Part shown: one piece after another, positions 1 to 8,829 of the stretch | How the letters are laid out: every line of letters starts with the position of its first letter | How positions within the stretch are numbered: the first letter of the stretch is position 1 | Assembly: GCA_003326195.1 (NCBI GenBank) | Contig: LXQE01000075.1 | Coordinates: forward strand, 195,917 to 259,916 | DNA from: Nostoc punctiforme NIES-2108 | GTDB lineage: Bacteria > Cyanobacteriota > Cyanobacteriia > Cyanobacteriales > Nostocaceae | DNA length: 64,000 nucleotides | Direction of reading: 5' to 3' | Program-made: the position numbers and the translations under genes | The notes under the pieces: model-generated | The model's input: only the letters and a program-made list of their open reading frames with translations | Database searches by the model: none | Told to the model about the DNA's origin: nothing

Positions 1-472
1 GAAAGATTGCGGAATGTTCGGAATCGGCAGGGAGTAATTTTACACCATGTTTTTCGACTAGCGGTAGAACCACAGGGGCCCCAGCAATCAAAGTTTCTTT
101 GTTCGCTAAGGCAATATCTTTACCAGCTTCAATCGCTGCGATCGTGGGTAGCAAACCAGCACAACCAACGATGCCAGTGACAACAGTTTGAGCATCGCCG
201 TAGCGAGCGACTTCTATCACTCCGGCCTCACCTGCCAATAGAATTGGTTGGGGATCGAGGCCAATGAGAGCTTCTTTGAGCGCTGGTAATTTATCTTCTG
301 AGCAAATTGCTGCTATTTGCGGCTGAAATTGCCGAATTTGAGCAGCCAACATCTCTACATTGTTCCCAGCTGCCAATCCCACAATCCGAAACTGATCTGG
401 GTACTGAGTGACAATATCTAAAGTCTGAGTACCAATAGAACCAGTGGAACCAACGAGAGTAATCGCTTTCAC
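1..472 (-). CDS. dxr: 1-deoxy-D-xylulose 5-phosphate reductoisomerase, N-terminal part (cut by window edge)
   Basis: Dxr converts 1-deoxy-D-xylulose 5-phosphate to 2-C-methyl-D-erythritol 4-phosphate with NADPH, the second step of the MEP isoprenoid pathway, in the cytosol. The visible N-terminus reads [20 protein letters not shown], carrying the NADPH-binding GSTGSIG loop, and later the family-typical [10 protein letters not shown] segment. The start is GTG at 472, because an in-frame TAA lies three codons upstream. The gene continues beyond base 1, so the catalytic C-terminal half is not visible. dxs, the preceding pathway step, lies at 38698-40605 in the same window but is not linked in an operon. 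Confidence 0.95.
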   Translation of the reverse strand, partial: MKAITLVGSTGSIGTQTLDIVTQYPDQFRIVGLAAGNNVEMLAAQIRQFQPQIAAICSEDKLPALKEALIGLDPQPILLAGEAGVIEVARYGDAQTVVTGIVGCAGLLPTIAAIEAGKDIALANKETLIAGAPVVLPLVEKHGVKLLPADSEHSAIF

Positions 473-779
473 AATTGCTTAAGGATTTACAGACAACTCT
501 CACTATAAATTGCTTGGGACTCTTTAATCACAGCAATAACTATAATCGATACACTAACGCGCCAAAGGAGAGACGCAGGGAAAATGTACCTGTGTCCTCT
601 TGTTTATATCCCTACACCAGACCCAATCCATTAATTTTAATCTATAGGACTCGTATTTGATTTACGAAAAAAATCAGTACACCCCACAAAGACTTCTTCC
701 TGACTCCCTCTCTACGCAAATAATTTCAAAAATCAAAGCGGACTGGTATATTTACCTTTACTTATTAATTTTTAGTCTG
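473..779. other. Intergenic region between dxr and the mannosyltransferase gene
   Basis: No convincing gene is seen here. It should hold the dxr promoter on the minus strand and that of the downstream gene on the plus strand. If the membrane protein used the in-frame TTG at 657 instead of ATG 780, the right 123 bases would be coding. Confidence 0.4.
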
Positions 780-1931
780 ATGAAAAAAAAAGATTCGGCA
801 AAAAATACACTTGAAAAAAATTATAGTTTCAAAGTTAATGGGTACTTTTTTGTAATTGCGATGTGGCTTTTGAGCAGACTTTTAATTATAGTTGCAATGC
901 AAGTTGTTGCTCCTTTAATATATACATCACCCGTACAACCATATTGGCACCCTCCATATCCGCTAGGCTTTTCTCCCGATTTTATTCCTAAACCTAGTTG
1001 GGAACTTTTCTCTCATTGGGATGGTAAGTGGTATCGGAAAATTGCACTTGAAGGTTATAACTATGTTGATGATGGAAATCAGTATTCTATTGCTTTCTAT
1101 CCTTTATTTCCCTTACTCATTCGCGGGCTGATTACGTTTGGCTTGCCGTTTGAAGTGGCTGGTACACTGTTAAGCAATCTAACTTTTCTTGGTGCGTTGC
1201 TTCTTGTGTACTCTTGGACAAAAGAACGTCATGGTATTGATGCTGCAAAATGGGTAACTGCTGTGATGGCTTGGTGTCCTTTTTCTTTATATGGCACAGT
1301 AATCTATACTGAAGGACTATTTCTATTTTTGACTACAGCAGCTTTACGAGCATTTGATAATCGTCAGTATGTATGGGCTGCTTTTTGTGGTGCATTGGCT
1401 AGTGCGACACGACCGACAGGAATTACATTACTACCCACGTTCATTTTCGTAGCATGGATAGAACGGAGATCCCTAAGCGCCTATATAGCGGGTCTCTTTG
1501 TAGCAGTTGGGATACTTTTATTCTCTGTATATTGCGCTATTAGTTTTGGAGATCCCTTAGCATTCGTTCATGTACATAAGGCATGGGCGCAACCGAGTTG
1601 GTGGTATATATTCACGGACGCTATCTTAGTGGGCAAAGATAGTTTGATTAAAATTGTCATGGTCTTTGGTGGCGGCTATTTGTTGTGGCACTACCGCACC
1701 CAGCTTAACAATGTTGTTATAATATACGGTTTTTGCTCTTTGTTAATGCTAATATTCTCTGGATCTCTGGCGTCTATTAACCGTTATGCTTACGGTATTG
1801 TATCGCTCTCGCTTGCATTAGGCTTGTTGTTTTCCAAGCAGCAACGTTGGAAATATGTAGTATTTATTTGGTTTATCATATTGCTCTTTGTTTATGCGAT
1901 CAACTTTACTATTTGGAATTGGGTCGCTTAG
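780..1931 (+). CDS. PIG-V-like integral membrane mannosyltransferase
   Basis: About 383 residues with many hydrophobic segments, typical of GT-C glycosyltransferases that use polyprenyl-phosphate sugars on the outer face of the plasma membrane. After the first membrane segment (about residues 21-43) comes an extracytoplasmic loop with HWDGKWY at about residues 79-85; an acidic residue in this loop is the usual GT-C catalytic position. The segments around TEGLF and ATRPTGI also fit the PIG-V/mannosyltransferase family. ATG 780 is preferred; an in-frame TTG at 657 would add 41 residues before the first membrane segment. The stop codon TAG falls inside the end of a repeat element. Donor and acceptor are unknown. 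Confidence 0.75.
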   Translation: MKKKDSAKNTLEKNYSFKVNGYFFVIAMWLLSRLLIIVAMQVVAPLIYTSPVQPYWHPPYPLGFSPDFIPKPSWELFSHWDGKWYRKIALEGYNYVDDGNQYSIAFYPLFPLLIRGLITFGLPFEVAGTLLSNLTFLGALLLVYSWTKERHGIDAAKWVTAVMAWCPFSLYGTVIYTEGLFLFLTTAALRAFDNRQYVWAAFCGALASATRPTGITLLPTFIFVAWIERRSLSAYIAGLFVAVGILLFSVYCAISFGDPLAFVHVHKAWAQPSWWYIFTDAILVGKDSLIKIVMVFGGGYLLWHYRTQLNNVVIIYGFCSLLMLIFSGSLASINRYAYGIVSLSLALGLLFSKQQRWKYVVFIWFIILLFVYAINFTIWNWVA

Positions 1932-2070
1932 GGACTTTCAAATCAAAAAATATCCACAAAACTGACGAAACAACTCTCTCCTCTTCATCTCTCTGTGTCT
2001 CTGTGGTAGCCTGCGGCAAGCCGCTTTGCGTCTACGTTCATTTGGGTAATTTTTTATTAGCAATCTCTTA
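1928..2070. repeat. Inverted-repeat element family B, copy 1 (decayed)
   Basis: It starts TTAGGGACTTTCAAAT and ends near AGCAATCTCTTA. In between, AATATCC, AACTGACG, a CTCTCTGTGTCTCTGTGG core and a TTTGGGTAATTT stretch match, in order, the element at 45095-45222. Relative to that copy, about 27 bases resembling a small dispersed repeat (GCCTGCGGCAAGCCGCTTTG) are inserted at 2010-2037. The left end supplies the stop codon of the preceding gene. Confidence 0.6.
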
Positions 2071-2464
2071 TGCAAATTTTACCGAATTTAAGACCGCAAT
2101 GCCTACGGCGGACTGCACCTAAGCTCACTGTCTTAAACACGCAAACACTGATAAAAAGAAAAGCTGGATATCTTGTTAGCTCTCAATTCTCAATCTTTCA
2201 AAAAAGTTAGTGTCTTAGCCGGGTAGAGTATAAATATGCTCATGCAAATTGCAATTGGCATAAATAATTGGCAATATGGTTAGGTTCAAAACCCACCTGG
2301 CGGGATTCCAGACCCCTGTATCTCTTGTTATTTGGCGCGATCGTTGAATATTAGGCGCTTTTGTGACACTACTAGCCAAAATAGCTATAGGATTTTCCCA
2401 AGAGCATTGGATTGCTTAGAGGGTTCAATTTATTATTGCTAAGAAATTGAATTTAAATTTCCTA
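2071..2464. other. Intergenic region with a small dispersed repeat
   Basis: No gene is supported. It contains a short repeat of the CAATGCCTACGGCGGACTGC type near 2098-2118 and otherwise AT-rich sequence leading to the transporter gene. An in-frame TTG at 2447 could extend that gene by six codons. Confidence 0.4.
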
Positions 2465-4468
2465 ATGAATGTATCCAATCAAACGAAGATAGCGATCGCT
2501 TCATTATTTCTAGGTGTAGGTGCCATATCTTTTGGCTCTATTTTTATGAAATTGAGCGAAATTGAACTCAGTCCCAGTGCTACTGTATTTAATCGCTTTT
2601 GGCTTGCTAGTGTGGTTTTCTTGCTCTGGCATGGATACAAGGCAATACGGCAGCGATTTTGTGGAGACAAACCTGTAGAACAGCAGCCCTATACCAGCCA
2701 GGATATTTTACTATTGCTAGGTGCTGGTATTCTTTGGGCTGCCACTTTAGTTCTGTTGGCTTGGTCGCTTACTCAAACTAGCGTTGCAATTTCTAGTGTG
2801 TTGCATAATCTCGCTCCCATATTTACTAGCTTAGGGGTATGGCTGTTATTTCGTCAGCGTTTTGAGAACCAATTCTTGATTGGGATGGTCATCGCCCTTG
2901 GCGGAGCGATCGCTATTGAATTTGAGGAGTTGCAAATTGCCACAGACGAGGTTCAAGGAAGCTTGGCTGCGATCGTTTCGGCGGTTTTATTGAGTGCATA
3001 CCTGCTGATCGTAGAAAAATTACGAACCAAATTTTCTCCAGCTACAATTCAATTGTGGATCTGTGCGATCGCGGCTTTAGCGATCTTGCCCATACTTTTG
3101 TTTACTCAAGATCAGCTTTTTCCTTCTACAGTCAGTGGGTGGCTTTGGGTAATTTGCTTGGCGCTGATTTGCCAAGTTTTAGGTCATGGGCTTTTGACCT
3201 ATAGCCTTGCCAAGTTTTCCTCTGTGGTTGTTTCCTTGGTGCATCTGTTAGAGCCAGTATTTAGCGGCATTTTCGCTCTGGTAATTTTTTCGGAAACATT
3301 AACTTTCTCAAATTGGGTAGGTTTCGCTGTAGTTTTAATGGGTTTATACTTAGCCGTATCTAGCCAAGAGGCTGTTAATTTGCCGTTCCAAGAATCAGTC
3401 AAAAATATAATTAACACTTTCGTTCAAAGTATGACGATTAAACTGTCATTACTAAAGCAACAATTCTCTGAAACACCAGCTTTATTAGGAACTGTCTCAT
3501 TATTGTTTGCTCTAATTCCCATATCTTTAGCACCATCTCTGACTAAATTGTGTCAACAAGAAATAGGTGCAAATGCTGTAGTATTTCATCGCAGTTGGAT
3601 TGCGACAGTTGTCTTTGGTTTGTGGAATGGACTTGAGGCTTTCCGCTACCAACAGTCTATTGAAGGAGGTAGGGGGCAGGAGGCAGAGGCAGAAGCAGAG
3701 GCAGAGGGCAATATTACTTCTGCCTTGCTTGATAATCAATCCATAGAACAGAAGCCTTTTACAAGTCAAGAAGTGTGGCTATTGTTGGCGATGGGAACCT
3801 CTGCTGGAACCTATCTTTTATTGTGGGCTTGGTCGCTGAGTCAAACTAGTGTTGCCAATGTGGCTTTACTGTCTAATTTGAACTCCTTATTTGTTGCTTT
3901 GGCTGGGTATTTGTTATTTGGTCGGCGTTTCGACAACAGATTCGTGATTGGTCTGGTCATAGCCTTGGCGGGAGCGATCGCGTTTGAACTCAATAAGGTG
4001 CAATTTGCAACCGATCAAATACTAGGTGATGCATTAGCATTGCTAACTGCGGTTTTCATGGCTACATGTATGCTGCTGATAGAAAGACTCCGAACCAGAT
4101 TTAGCACTGCAACTATCATGCTGTGGCGCTGTGGAGTGACAACAATGTTTCTACTACCCGTCCTGCCTTTTCTTGAAAATAGACTATTCCCCTATTCCTG
4201 GACGGGTTGGTTTTTCATCATTTTCCAAGCTCTCTTCTGTCAAGTGCTGGGTCAGGGACTTTTAGCTTATAGCCTCAGTAGAATCTCTTCGGGCGTTGTC
4301 GCCGTCACACTTCTTTTAGAACCAGTCCTAGCTTCCATTTTTGCTTGGTTCATTTTTTCAGAACAAGTAGGTTTGTTTGACTGGGCTACTTTTGCCGTGG
4401 TTTTAGCGGGTATCTATCTAGCCCAATCTAGTCAATCGATTCTTCAAGTAACAAATGAAGGCTCGTAG
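2465..4468 (+). CDS. Tandemly doubled EamA/DMT-family transporter
   Basis: About 667 residues made of two homologous halves. Each half is a complete drug/metabolite transporter of about ten membrane helices, that is two EamA domains, so the whole protein has four EamA domains and about twenty helices. Matching segments include SLTQTSVAISS versus SLSQTSVANVA, VIALGGAIAIE versus VIALAGAIAFE, and LRTKFSPATI versus LRTRFSTATI. The halves are joined by a cytoplasmic-looking linker, and the second half carries an EAEAEAEAEG insertion coded by a GAGGCA-type microsatellite at about 3670-3710. DMT proteins export or import small metabolites; the substrate here is unknown. ATG 2465 is preferred over TTG 2447. 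Confidence 0.85.
   Translation: MNVSNQTKIAIASLFLGVGAISFGSIFMKLSEIELSPSATVFNRFWLASVVFLLWHGYKAIRQRFCGDKPVEQQPYTSQDILLLLGAGILWAATLVLLAWSLTQTSVAISSVLHNLAPIFTSLGVWLLFRQRFENQFLIGMVIALGGAIAIEFEELQIATDEVQGSLAAIVSAVLLSAYLLIVEKLRTKFSPATIQLWICAIAALAILPILLFTQDQLFPSTVSGWLWVICLALICQVLGHGLLTYSLAKFSSVVVSLVHLLEPVFSGIFALVIFSETLTFSNWVGFAVVLMGLYLAVSSQEAVNLPFQESVKNIINTFVQSMTIKLSLLKQQFSETPALLGTVSLLFALIPISLAPSLTKLCQQEIGANAVVFHRSWIATVVFGLWNGLEAFRYQQSIEGGRGQEAEAEAEAEGNITSALLDNQSIEQKPFTSQEVWLLLAMGTSAGTYLLLWAWSLSQTSVANVALLSNLNSLFVALAGYLLFGRRFDNRFVIGLVIALAGAIAFELNKVQFATDQILGDALALLTAVFMATCMLLIERLRTRFSTATIMLWRCGVTTMFLLPVLPFLENRLFPYSWTGWFFIIFQALFCQVLGQGLLAYSLSRISSGVVAVTLLLEPVLASIFAWFIFSEQVGLFDWATFAVVLAGIYLAQSSQSILQVTNEGS
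3661..3712 (+). repeat. Purine-rich microsatellite inside the transporter gene
   Basis: An imperfect GGCAGGAGGCAGAGGCAGAA-type hexamer repeat in frame, coding glycine-glutamate-alanine residues in a loop of the second transporter half. Its complement resembles the C-rich intergenic repeats of this genome (for example near 55630-55680). Confidence 0.7.
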
Positions 4469-4654
4469 TAGCATGACAGAAAGTAAACAAAGATAAACTG
4501 TTACACATTTAATTTGTATAAGTAGTGTGGGCATATTGCCCAAACTACAAAACTTTGATGAAATTTATATCAGCGCGGGTGGGGTACTTTTGTACCTCGC
4601 CAACTTAAAATATGCTGTAGGATTTGGACACAGCCAACTGGACTGATACAATTT

Positions 4655-5836
4655 ATGACAAAAGCTTCCGACAAAACATTATTAAGAGTAGTGAAATCTC
4701 CGTTTAATAGGTTTTTAAATTCTCTGCCATTTCCGGTTTCTGGATACTTGGCTATTGGCATTATATTAGCAGTATTGATTCGATTGCTTTGTGTTCCAAA
4801 TAAATCGGTAGATTACAAGTTTTTTTTAGCGCGTTGGTATGATTTTATTGCATCTCATGGTGGGTTGAGCGCTCTCAAATATAGTTTTGCTGATTACACA
4901 CCCTCCTACCTCTACTGGATTTTAATTGCTGCCACCTTGCTGTCTGGATTGCCAAAAATTTTTGCAATCAAGCTTTTTGCGATGGCTGTTGATTTTCTTT
5001 GTGGCTTTTTAACTTACAAAATTGTCCGACTCAAGTACCCAGAGGGTAATAAACCAATCTTTGCTTTTTTGGCAGTTATTTTGAGTCCGACTGTGATATA
5101 TAATAGTGCCCTCTGGGGTCAATGTGACAGCATTTATACAACGGGATTGATAGCCTGTATTTACTTTTTATGTATTCAAAAAGAAATTCCTGCCTTACTC
5201 AGTTTTGGCGTGTCACTTTCTTTTAAGTTGCAAGCAATGTTTTTAGCACCTTTATTATTAATTTTTTTAGTCAAAAAGAGAATTCATTGGTATTATTTAC
5301 CATTGATTCCGGCGGTATATATAATTTTAGTTTTGCCATCGTGGTTAATGGGAAGACCGATACAAGAATTGCTGTTAGTATACTTTAACCAAGCTAATAA
5401 ATATAAACAATTGGCGAAAGGTGCGCCTAATATTTATCAATGGATTCCTAATAATTTTTATAAAATTGTTGTGCCGATAGGTTTAATATTAACTGTATCT
5501 GCAATATTTATCTTGGCATATATTGTTTATAAAAGTAAGCTAAAAATTACTCAGGACAGGCTGATACACCTAGCCACTATCTCAGTTTTGTTTATGCCAT
5601 ATATCCTGCCCAAAATGCATGAAAGATATTTTTATCCTGCCGATATTCTTTCGATTATCTTTGCCTTTTACTTCCCTCGATATTTTTGGGTAGCTATAGT
5701 TGTGCAAATGGCATCATTTTTTAGCTATTTGGGAACTCCCATATTTATCCAGTTATTTTCAATACCTTTAGCTTTTGCTCTCTGGTTTGTTGTGCGAAAG
5801 TGCGATCTGATTTATCCAAAGCTAAATTTTAGATAG
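4655..5836 (+). CDS. Gpi18-like GT-C membrane glycosyltransferase, copy 1
   Basis: 393 residues with about ten hydrophobic segments. The first extracytoplasmic loop contains SVDYKFFLARWYDFI, the position of the GT-C acidic residue, and SALWGQCDSIYT is the conserved motif of Gpi18-type (COG5542-like) mannosyltransferases. It is a close paralogue of the protein at 7618-8817, and similarity begins just upstream of the start (GATACAATTTATGAC). The two copies lie in the same direction with an inverted ArnT-like gene between them. A role in moving sugars from a lipid carrier to an exported glycan or lipid is likely; the acceptor is unknown. Confidence 0.75.
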   Translation: MTKASDKTLLRVVKSPFNRFLNSLPFPVSGYLAIGIILAVLIRLLCVPNKSVDYKFFLARWYDFIASHGGLSALKYSFADYTPSYLYWILIAATLLSGLPKIFAIKLFAMAVDFLCGFLTYKIVRLKYPEGNKPIFAFLAVILSPTVIYNSALWGQCDSIYTTGLIACIYFLCIQKEIPALLSFGVSLSFKLQAMFLAPLLLIFLVKKRIHWYYLPLIPAVYIILVLPSWLMGRPIQELLLVYFNQANKYKQLAKGAPNIYQWIPNNFYKIVVPIGLILTVSAIFILAYIVYKSKLKITQDRLIHLATISVLFMPYILPKMHERYFYPADILSIIFAFYFPRYFWVAIVVQMASFFSYLGTPIFIQLFSIPLAFALWFVVRKCDLIYPKLNFR

Positions 5837-5896
5837 TATGTAACTAAAGGATAAATTAATTAAGATGGAAAAACTTAAATATGTATGATATTTAAA

Positions 5897-7459
5897 TTAT
5901 GGTGAAATAAGTGTAAATCCTCTAGCCGATCCGATAATTTTACTACCAGTTAAATTGATTTGGTGTAAAGCCCCATTGTCTAAAAGCAAATAAGATTTAT
6001 TAGATAACATTTGTTGTAAAATTGGCACATTTGCAGGAGTTACCTTACAGTCGCAATAAAAGTCTAAACTGGGACGTCCATAAGCAAAAGAAGTATAAAT
6101 TTGTGTTCCTGGTGAAACATTTGACCGAATTAATTCTGCGACTGGTTTAACTGCAAAAGCTTCATTTAATTCCCAAATCCATGATTGCGAACTCATCAAC
6201 AGTACTAAAACTAAGTACATCCCAGAAAATAGCACTGGAATAAAGTTGCGATCGCGTTGTCTAATTAACCAGACTACTGCACTCATGCTTATTGCCAAAA
6301 CAATGCTCATGATTATTAAAGTAGGCTCTTTCTTTGCAAGAATAAAGTAAACACAACCTCCTAAACCAGCAATAGCAATAATGGCCAGAAATATTGTCAA
6401 AATTCGCAGCTTAAAATGACTGTACTGCCAAATTTCGCTAAGTTTAGCACCAATTGCCAAAGCTAAAAATGGATATACAGGCATAACATACCAAGGGAGT
6501 TTAGTTCTCATTAAAGAGATAGTTACTAAGTAAAAAGTTGTGCCAATAATAATTAGACTACCCCAGGTAGTATGACGTTTTTTCCAAGCTAGATAAAAAC
6601 CTCCTGGTAAAAATAATAGCCAGGGAAAACTATATTTAATTAACTCAATTAAATAGTACCAGGGTGGGCCACTATGACCTTCAACTGGTTGGGTAAGGCG
6701 ATCAAAAGTTTGTGTTTGAAAATTCACTTGGAAGAAAGTTTCGCCATAATGTTGCCATTGAGCAGCAAACCAAGCGATCGCAGGTGCATTTCCTAAAAAC
6801 ATTCCCACTAATAAATAGGGGCTTGTTAACAAAGCAAACTGCCGATCTGCAATCAGGAATAAACAAGCGATCGCTCCTAGCGGCAAAACTATCATCCCTT
6901 TCGTGAGAGTGATTAACCCTAGACAAAATCCCACACCTAGAGCATAACGACGATTTTGACGTGCTTTTAACAAACAAAACAACAGCAGCAAAAAAAAGGT
7001 AATAGTTGTACCATCTAGCATTGCTAGCCTTCCGTGACGCACCACAGGCAACATCGTCAGGTAAACTAAAGCGCTAAACAAAGCTGGTAAACTTTGGTTA
7101 AAAAGCAAACATCCCACCAAGTAAAGCAAAGGCACTCCCAAGGCAGTTAACACTGCACCCGGTAGACGCGTTGTCCACTCATTCACGCCTGCGATCGAGT
7201 AAGTCCAAGCAATTAACAAGTGCATCAGGGGTGGCTTATTATGATAAGGTTCTCCTCCCAAGGTGGGGTAAAGCCAATGCATTGAACCAAGTGGGGCACG
7301 CCAAATTTCACGGGCAACCTGTGCCACAGTACCTTCATCCCAATCTCGTAAAGGGGAGTTTCCCAAAAATATCAGCCATAGAAATAGAGATATTATCAGT
7401 AAGCTAAATAACCATTCTTTTTCTCGGAATAGACGCATATCTAAAATCGGGATAATCAT
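5897..7459 (-). CDS. ArnT-like glycosyltransferase family 39 membrane protein
   Basis: 520 residues with about twelve membrane segments. The first loop contains RDWDEGTVAQVAREI, the acidic motif typical of GT39/PMT_2 enzymes such as ArnT, which take a sugar from undecaprenyl phosphate. PYHNKPPLMHL further on is the second conserved loop of the family, and a soluble C-terminal domain follows the last helix (about residue 420 onward). Start ATG at 7459. The gene is divergent from the downstream Gpi18-like copy. The transferred sugar cannot be inferred. Confidence 0.85.
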   Translation of the reverse strand: MIIPILDMRLFREKEWLFSLLIISLFLWLIFLGNSPLRDWDEGTVAQVAREIWRAPLGSMHWLYPTLGGEPYHNKPPLMHLLIAWTYSIAGVNEWTTRLPGAVLTALGVPLLYLVGCLLFNQSLPALFSALVYLTMLPVVRHGRLAMLDGTTITFFLLLLFCLLKARQNRRYALGVGFCLGLITLTKGMIVLPLGAIACLFLIADRQFALLTSPYLLVGMFLGNAPAIAWFAAQWQHYGETFFQVNFQTQTFDRLTQPVEGHSGPPWYYLIELIKYSFPWLLFLPGGFYLAWKKRHTTWGSLIIIGTTFYLVTISLMRTKLPWYVMPVYPFLALAIGAKLSEIWQYSHFKLRILTIFLAIIAIAGLGGCVYFILAKKEPTLIIMSIVLAISMSAVVWLIRQRDRNFIPVLFSGMYLVLVLLMSSQSWIWELNEAFAVKPVAELIRSNVSPGTQIYTSFAYGRPSLDFYCDCKVTPANVPILQQMLSNKSYLLLDNGALHQINLTGSKIIGSARGFTLISP

Positions 7460-7617
7460 CTCAAACCTCTAGGATATCCCTACGAAAGCTTGCTTTATAG
7501 GAAATCATAGCAGCTTGTTAAACCAGTCTTATGCTACAGCAAAATGCTGAGTAGCCTTTGCTGAAACAATAGATACTTTGACATAATTTCATAATTTTTG
7601 AATAACAGATACAATTT

Positions 7618-8817
7618 ATGACGAAAACTTCAGACAAGACATTATTAAAATTAGTGAAATCTCCATTTAATAGGTTATTAAACTTTTTTCCATCCCCGGT
7701 TTCTGGATACTTAACTATTGGAATTATCTTCGCAGTGCTGATTCGATTGATTTGTGTTCCTAATCAGTCGTCTGATTATAAATCTTTCTTAGCGCCTTGG
7801 TATGATTTCATCGCATCTCATGGCGGATTTAGCGCTCTTAAATATAGTTTTGCCGACTATACACCCCCCTATCTCTACTGGATTTTAATTGCTGCCACCC
7901 TGCTGTCTGGATTGCCGAAAATTTTCGCAATCAAGCTTTTTGCGATGGCTGTTGACTTTCTTTGTGGCTTTTTAACTTACAAAATTGTCCAACTAAAATA
8001 TCCAGAGGGCAATAAAGCAATCTTTGCTTTTTTGGCAGTTATTTTGAGTCCAACTGTCATATACAATAGTGCCCTCTGGGGTCAATGTGACAGCATCTAT
8101 ACAACAGGGATGATTGCTTGCATTTACTTTTTATGTATTCAAAAAGAAATTCCCGCCTTACTTAGTTTTGGCGTGGGGCTTTCTTTCAAGTTGCAAGCGA
8201 TGTTTTTAGCACCTTTATTATTAGCTCTTTTGCTCAAAAAAAGGATTCATTGGTATTATCTACCATTAATTCCAGCGGTATATTTAATTGCAGTTTTGCC
8301 GCCTTGGCTGATGGGAAGACCGATACAAGAATTGCTATTAATCTACTTTAGCCAAGCTAATAAATACAAAGAATTGGCTAAAGGTGTGCCTAATCTTTAT
8401 CAATGGATTCCTAACAATTTTTATAATATTGTTGTGCCGATAGGTTTAACTTTAACTGTATCTGTAATATTTTTATTAGCATATATTGTCTATAAAAGTA
8501 GATTAGAAATTACTCAAGATAGACTAATACACTTAGCCACTATTTCAGTTTTATTGATGCCATATATCCTGCCCAAAATGCACCAAAGATATTTTTATCC
8601 TGCCGATATTATTTCGATTATCTTTGCATTTTACTTTCCTCGATATTTTTGGGTAGCTATAGTTGTACAAATGGCATCATTATTTAGTTACTTGGGAACT
8701 CCCATATTTATCCAGTTATTTACAGTCCCTTTAGGTTTTGCTCTTTGGTTTGTGGTGCGAAAGTGCGATCTGATTTATCCAAAATTACAAGCTGGATTTT
8801 CTTCTAATCTTAAATAA
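7618..8817 (+). CDS. Gpi18-like GT-C membrane glycosyltransferase, copy 2
   Basis: 399 residues, colinear with the 4655-5836 protein over nearly the whole length. Most differences are conservative, for example FAVLIRLICVPNQSS versus LAVLIRLLCVPNKSV, and the C-terminus is a few residues longer. It has the same DYKSFLAPWYDF loop and SALWGQCDSIYT motif. Only 12 bases separate it from the DUF2079 gene that follows, so the two are probably co-transcribed. This is a recent gene duplication; whether the copies differ in acceptor or regulation is not visible. Confidence 0.75.
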   Translation: MTKTSDKTLLKLVKSPFNRLLNFFPSPVSGYLTIGIIFAVLIRLICVPNQSSDYKSFLAPWYDFIASHGGFSALKYSFADYTPPYLYWILIAATLLSGLPKIFAIKLFAMAVDFLCGFLTYKIVQLKYPEGNKAIFAFLAVILSPTVIYNSALWGQCDSIYTTGMIACIYFLCIQKEIPALLSFGVGLSFKLQAMFLAPLLLALLLKKRIHWYYLPLIPAVYLIAVLPPWLMGRPIQELLLIYFSQANKYKELAKGVPNLYQWIPNNFYNIVVPIGLTLTVSVIFLLAYIVYKSRLEITQDRLIHLATISVLLMPYILPKMHQRYFYPADIISIIFAFYFPRYFWVAIVVQMASLFSYLGTPIFIQLFTVPLGFALWFVVRKCDLIYPKLQAGFSSNLK

Positions 8818-8829
8818 AAAATTTTAGTC

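Noticed and set aside
1847..2122. 91-codon open frame overlapping the end of the mannosyltransferase gene
   Set aside because: It lies mostly in repeat element family B and a dispersed repeat and overlaps a better gene in another frame.
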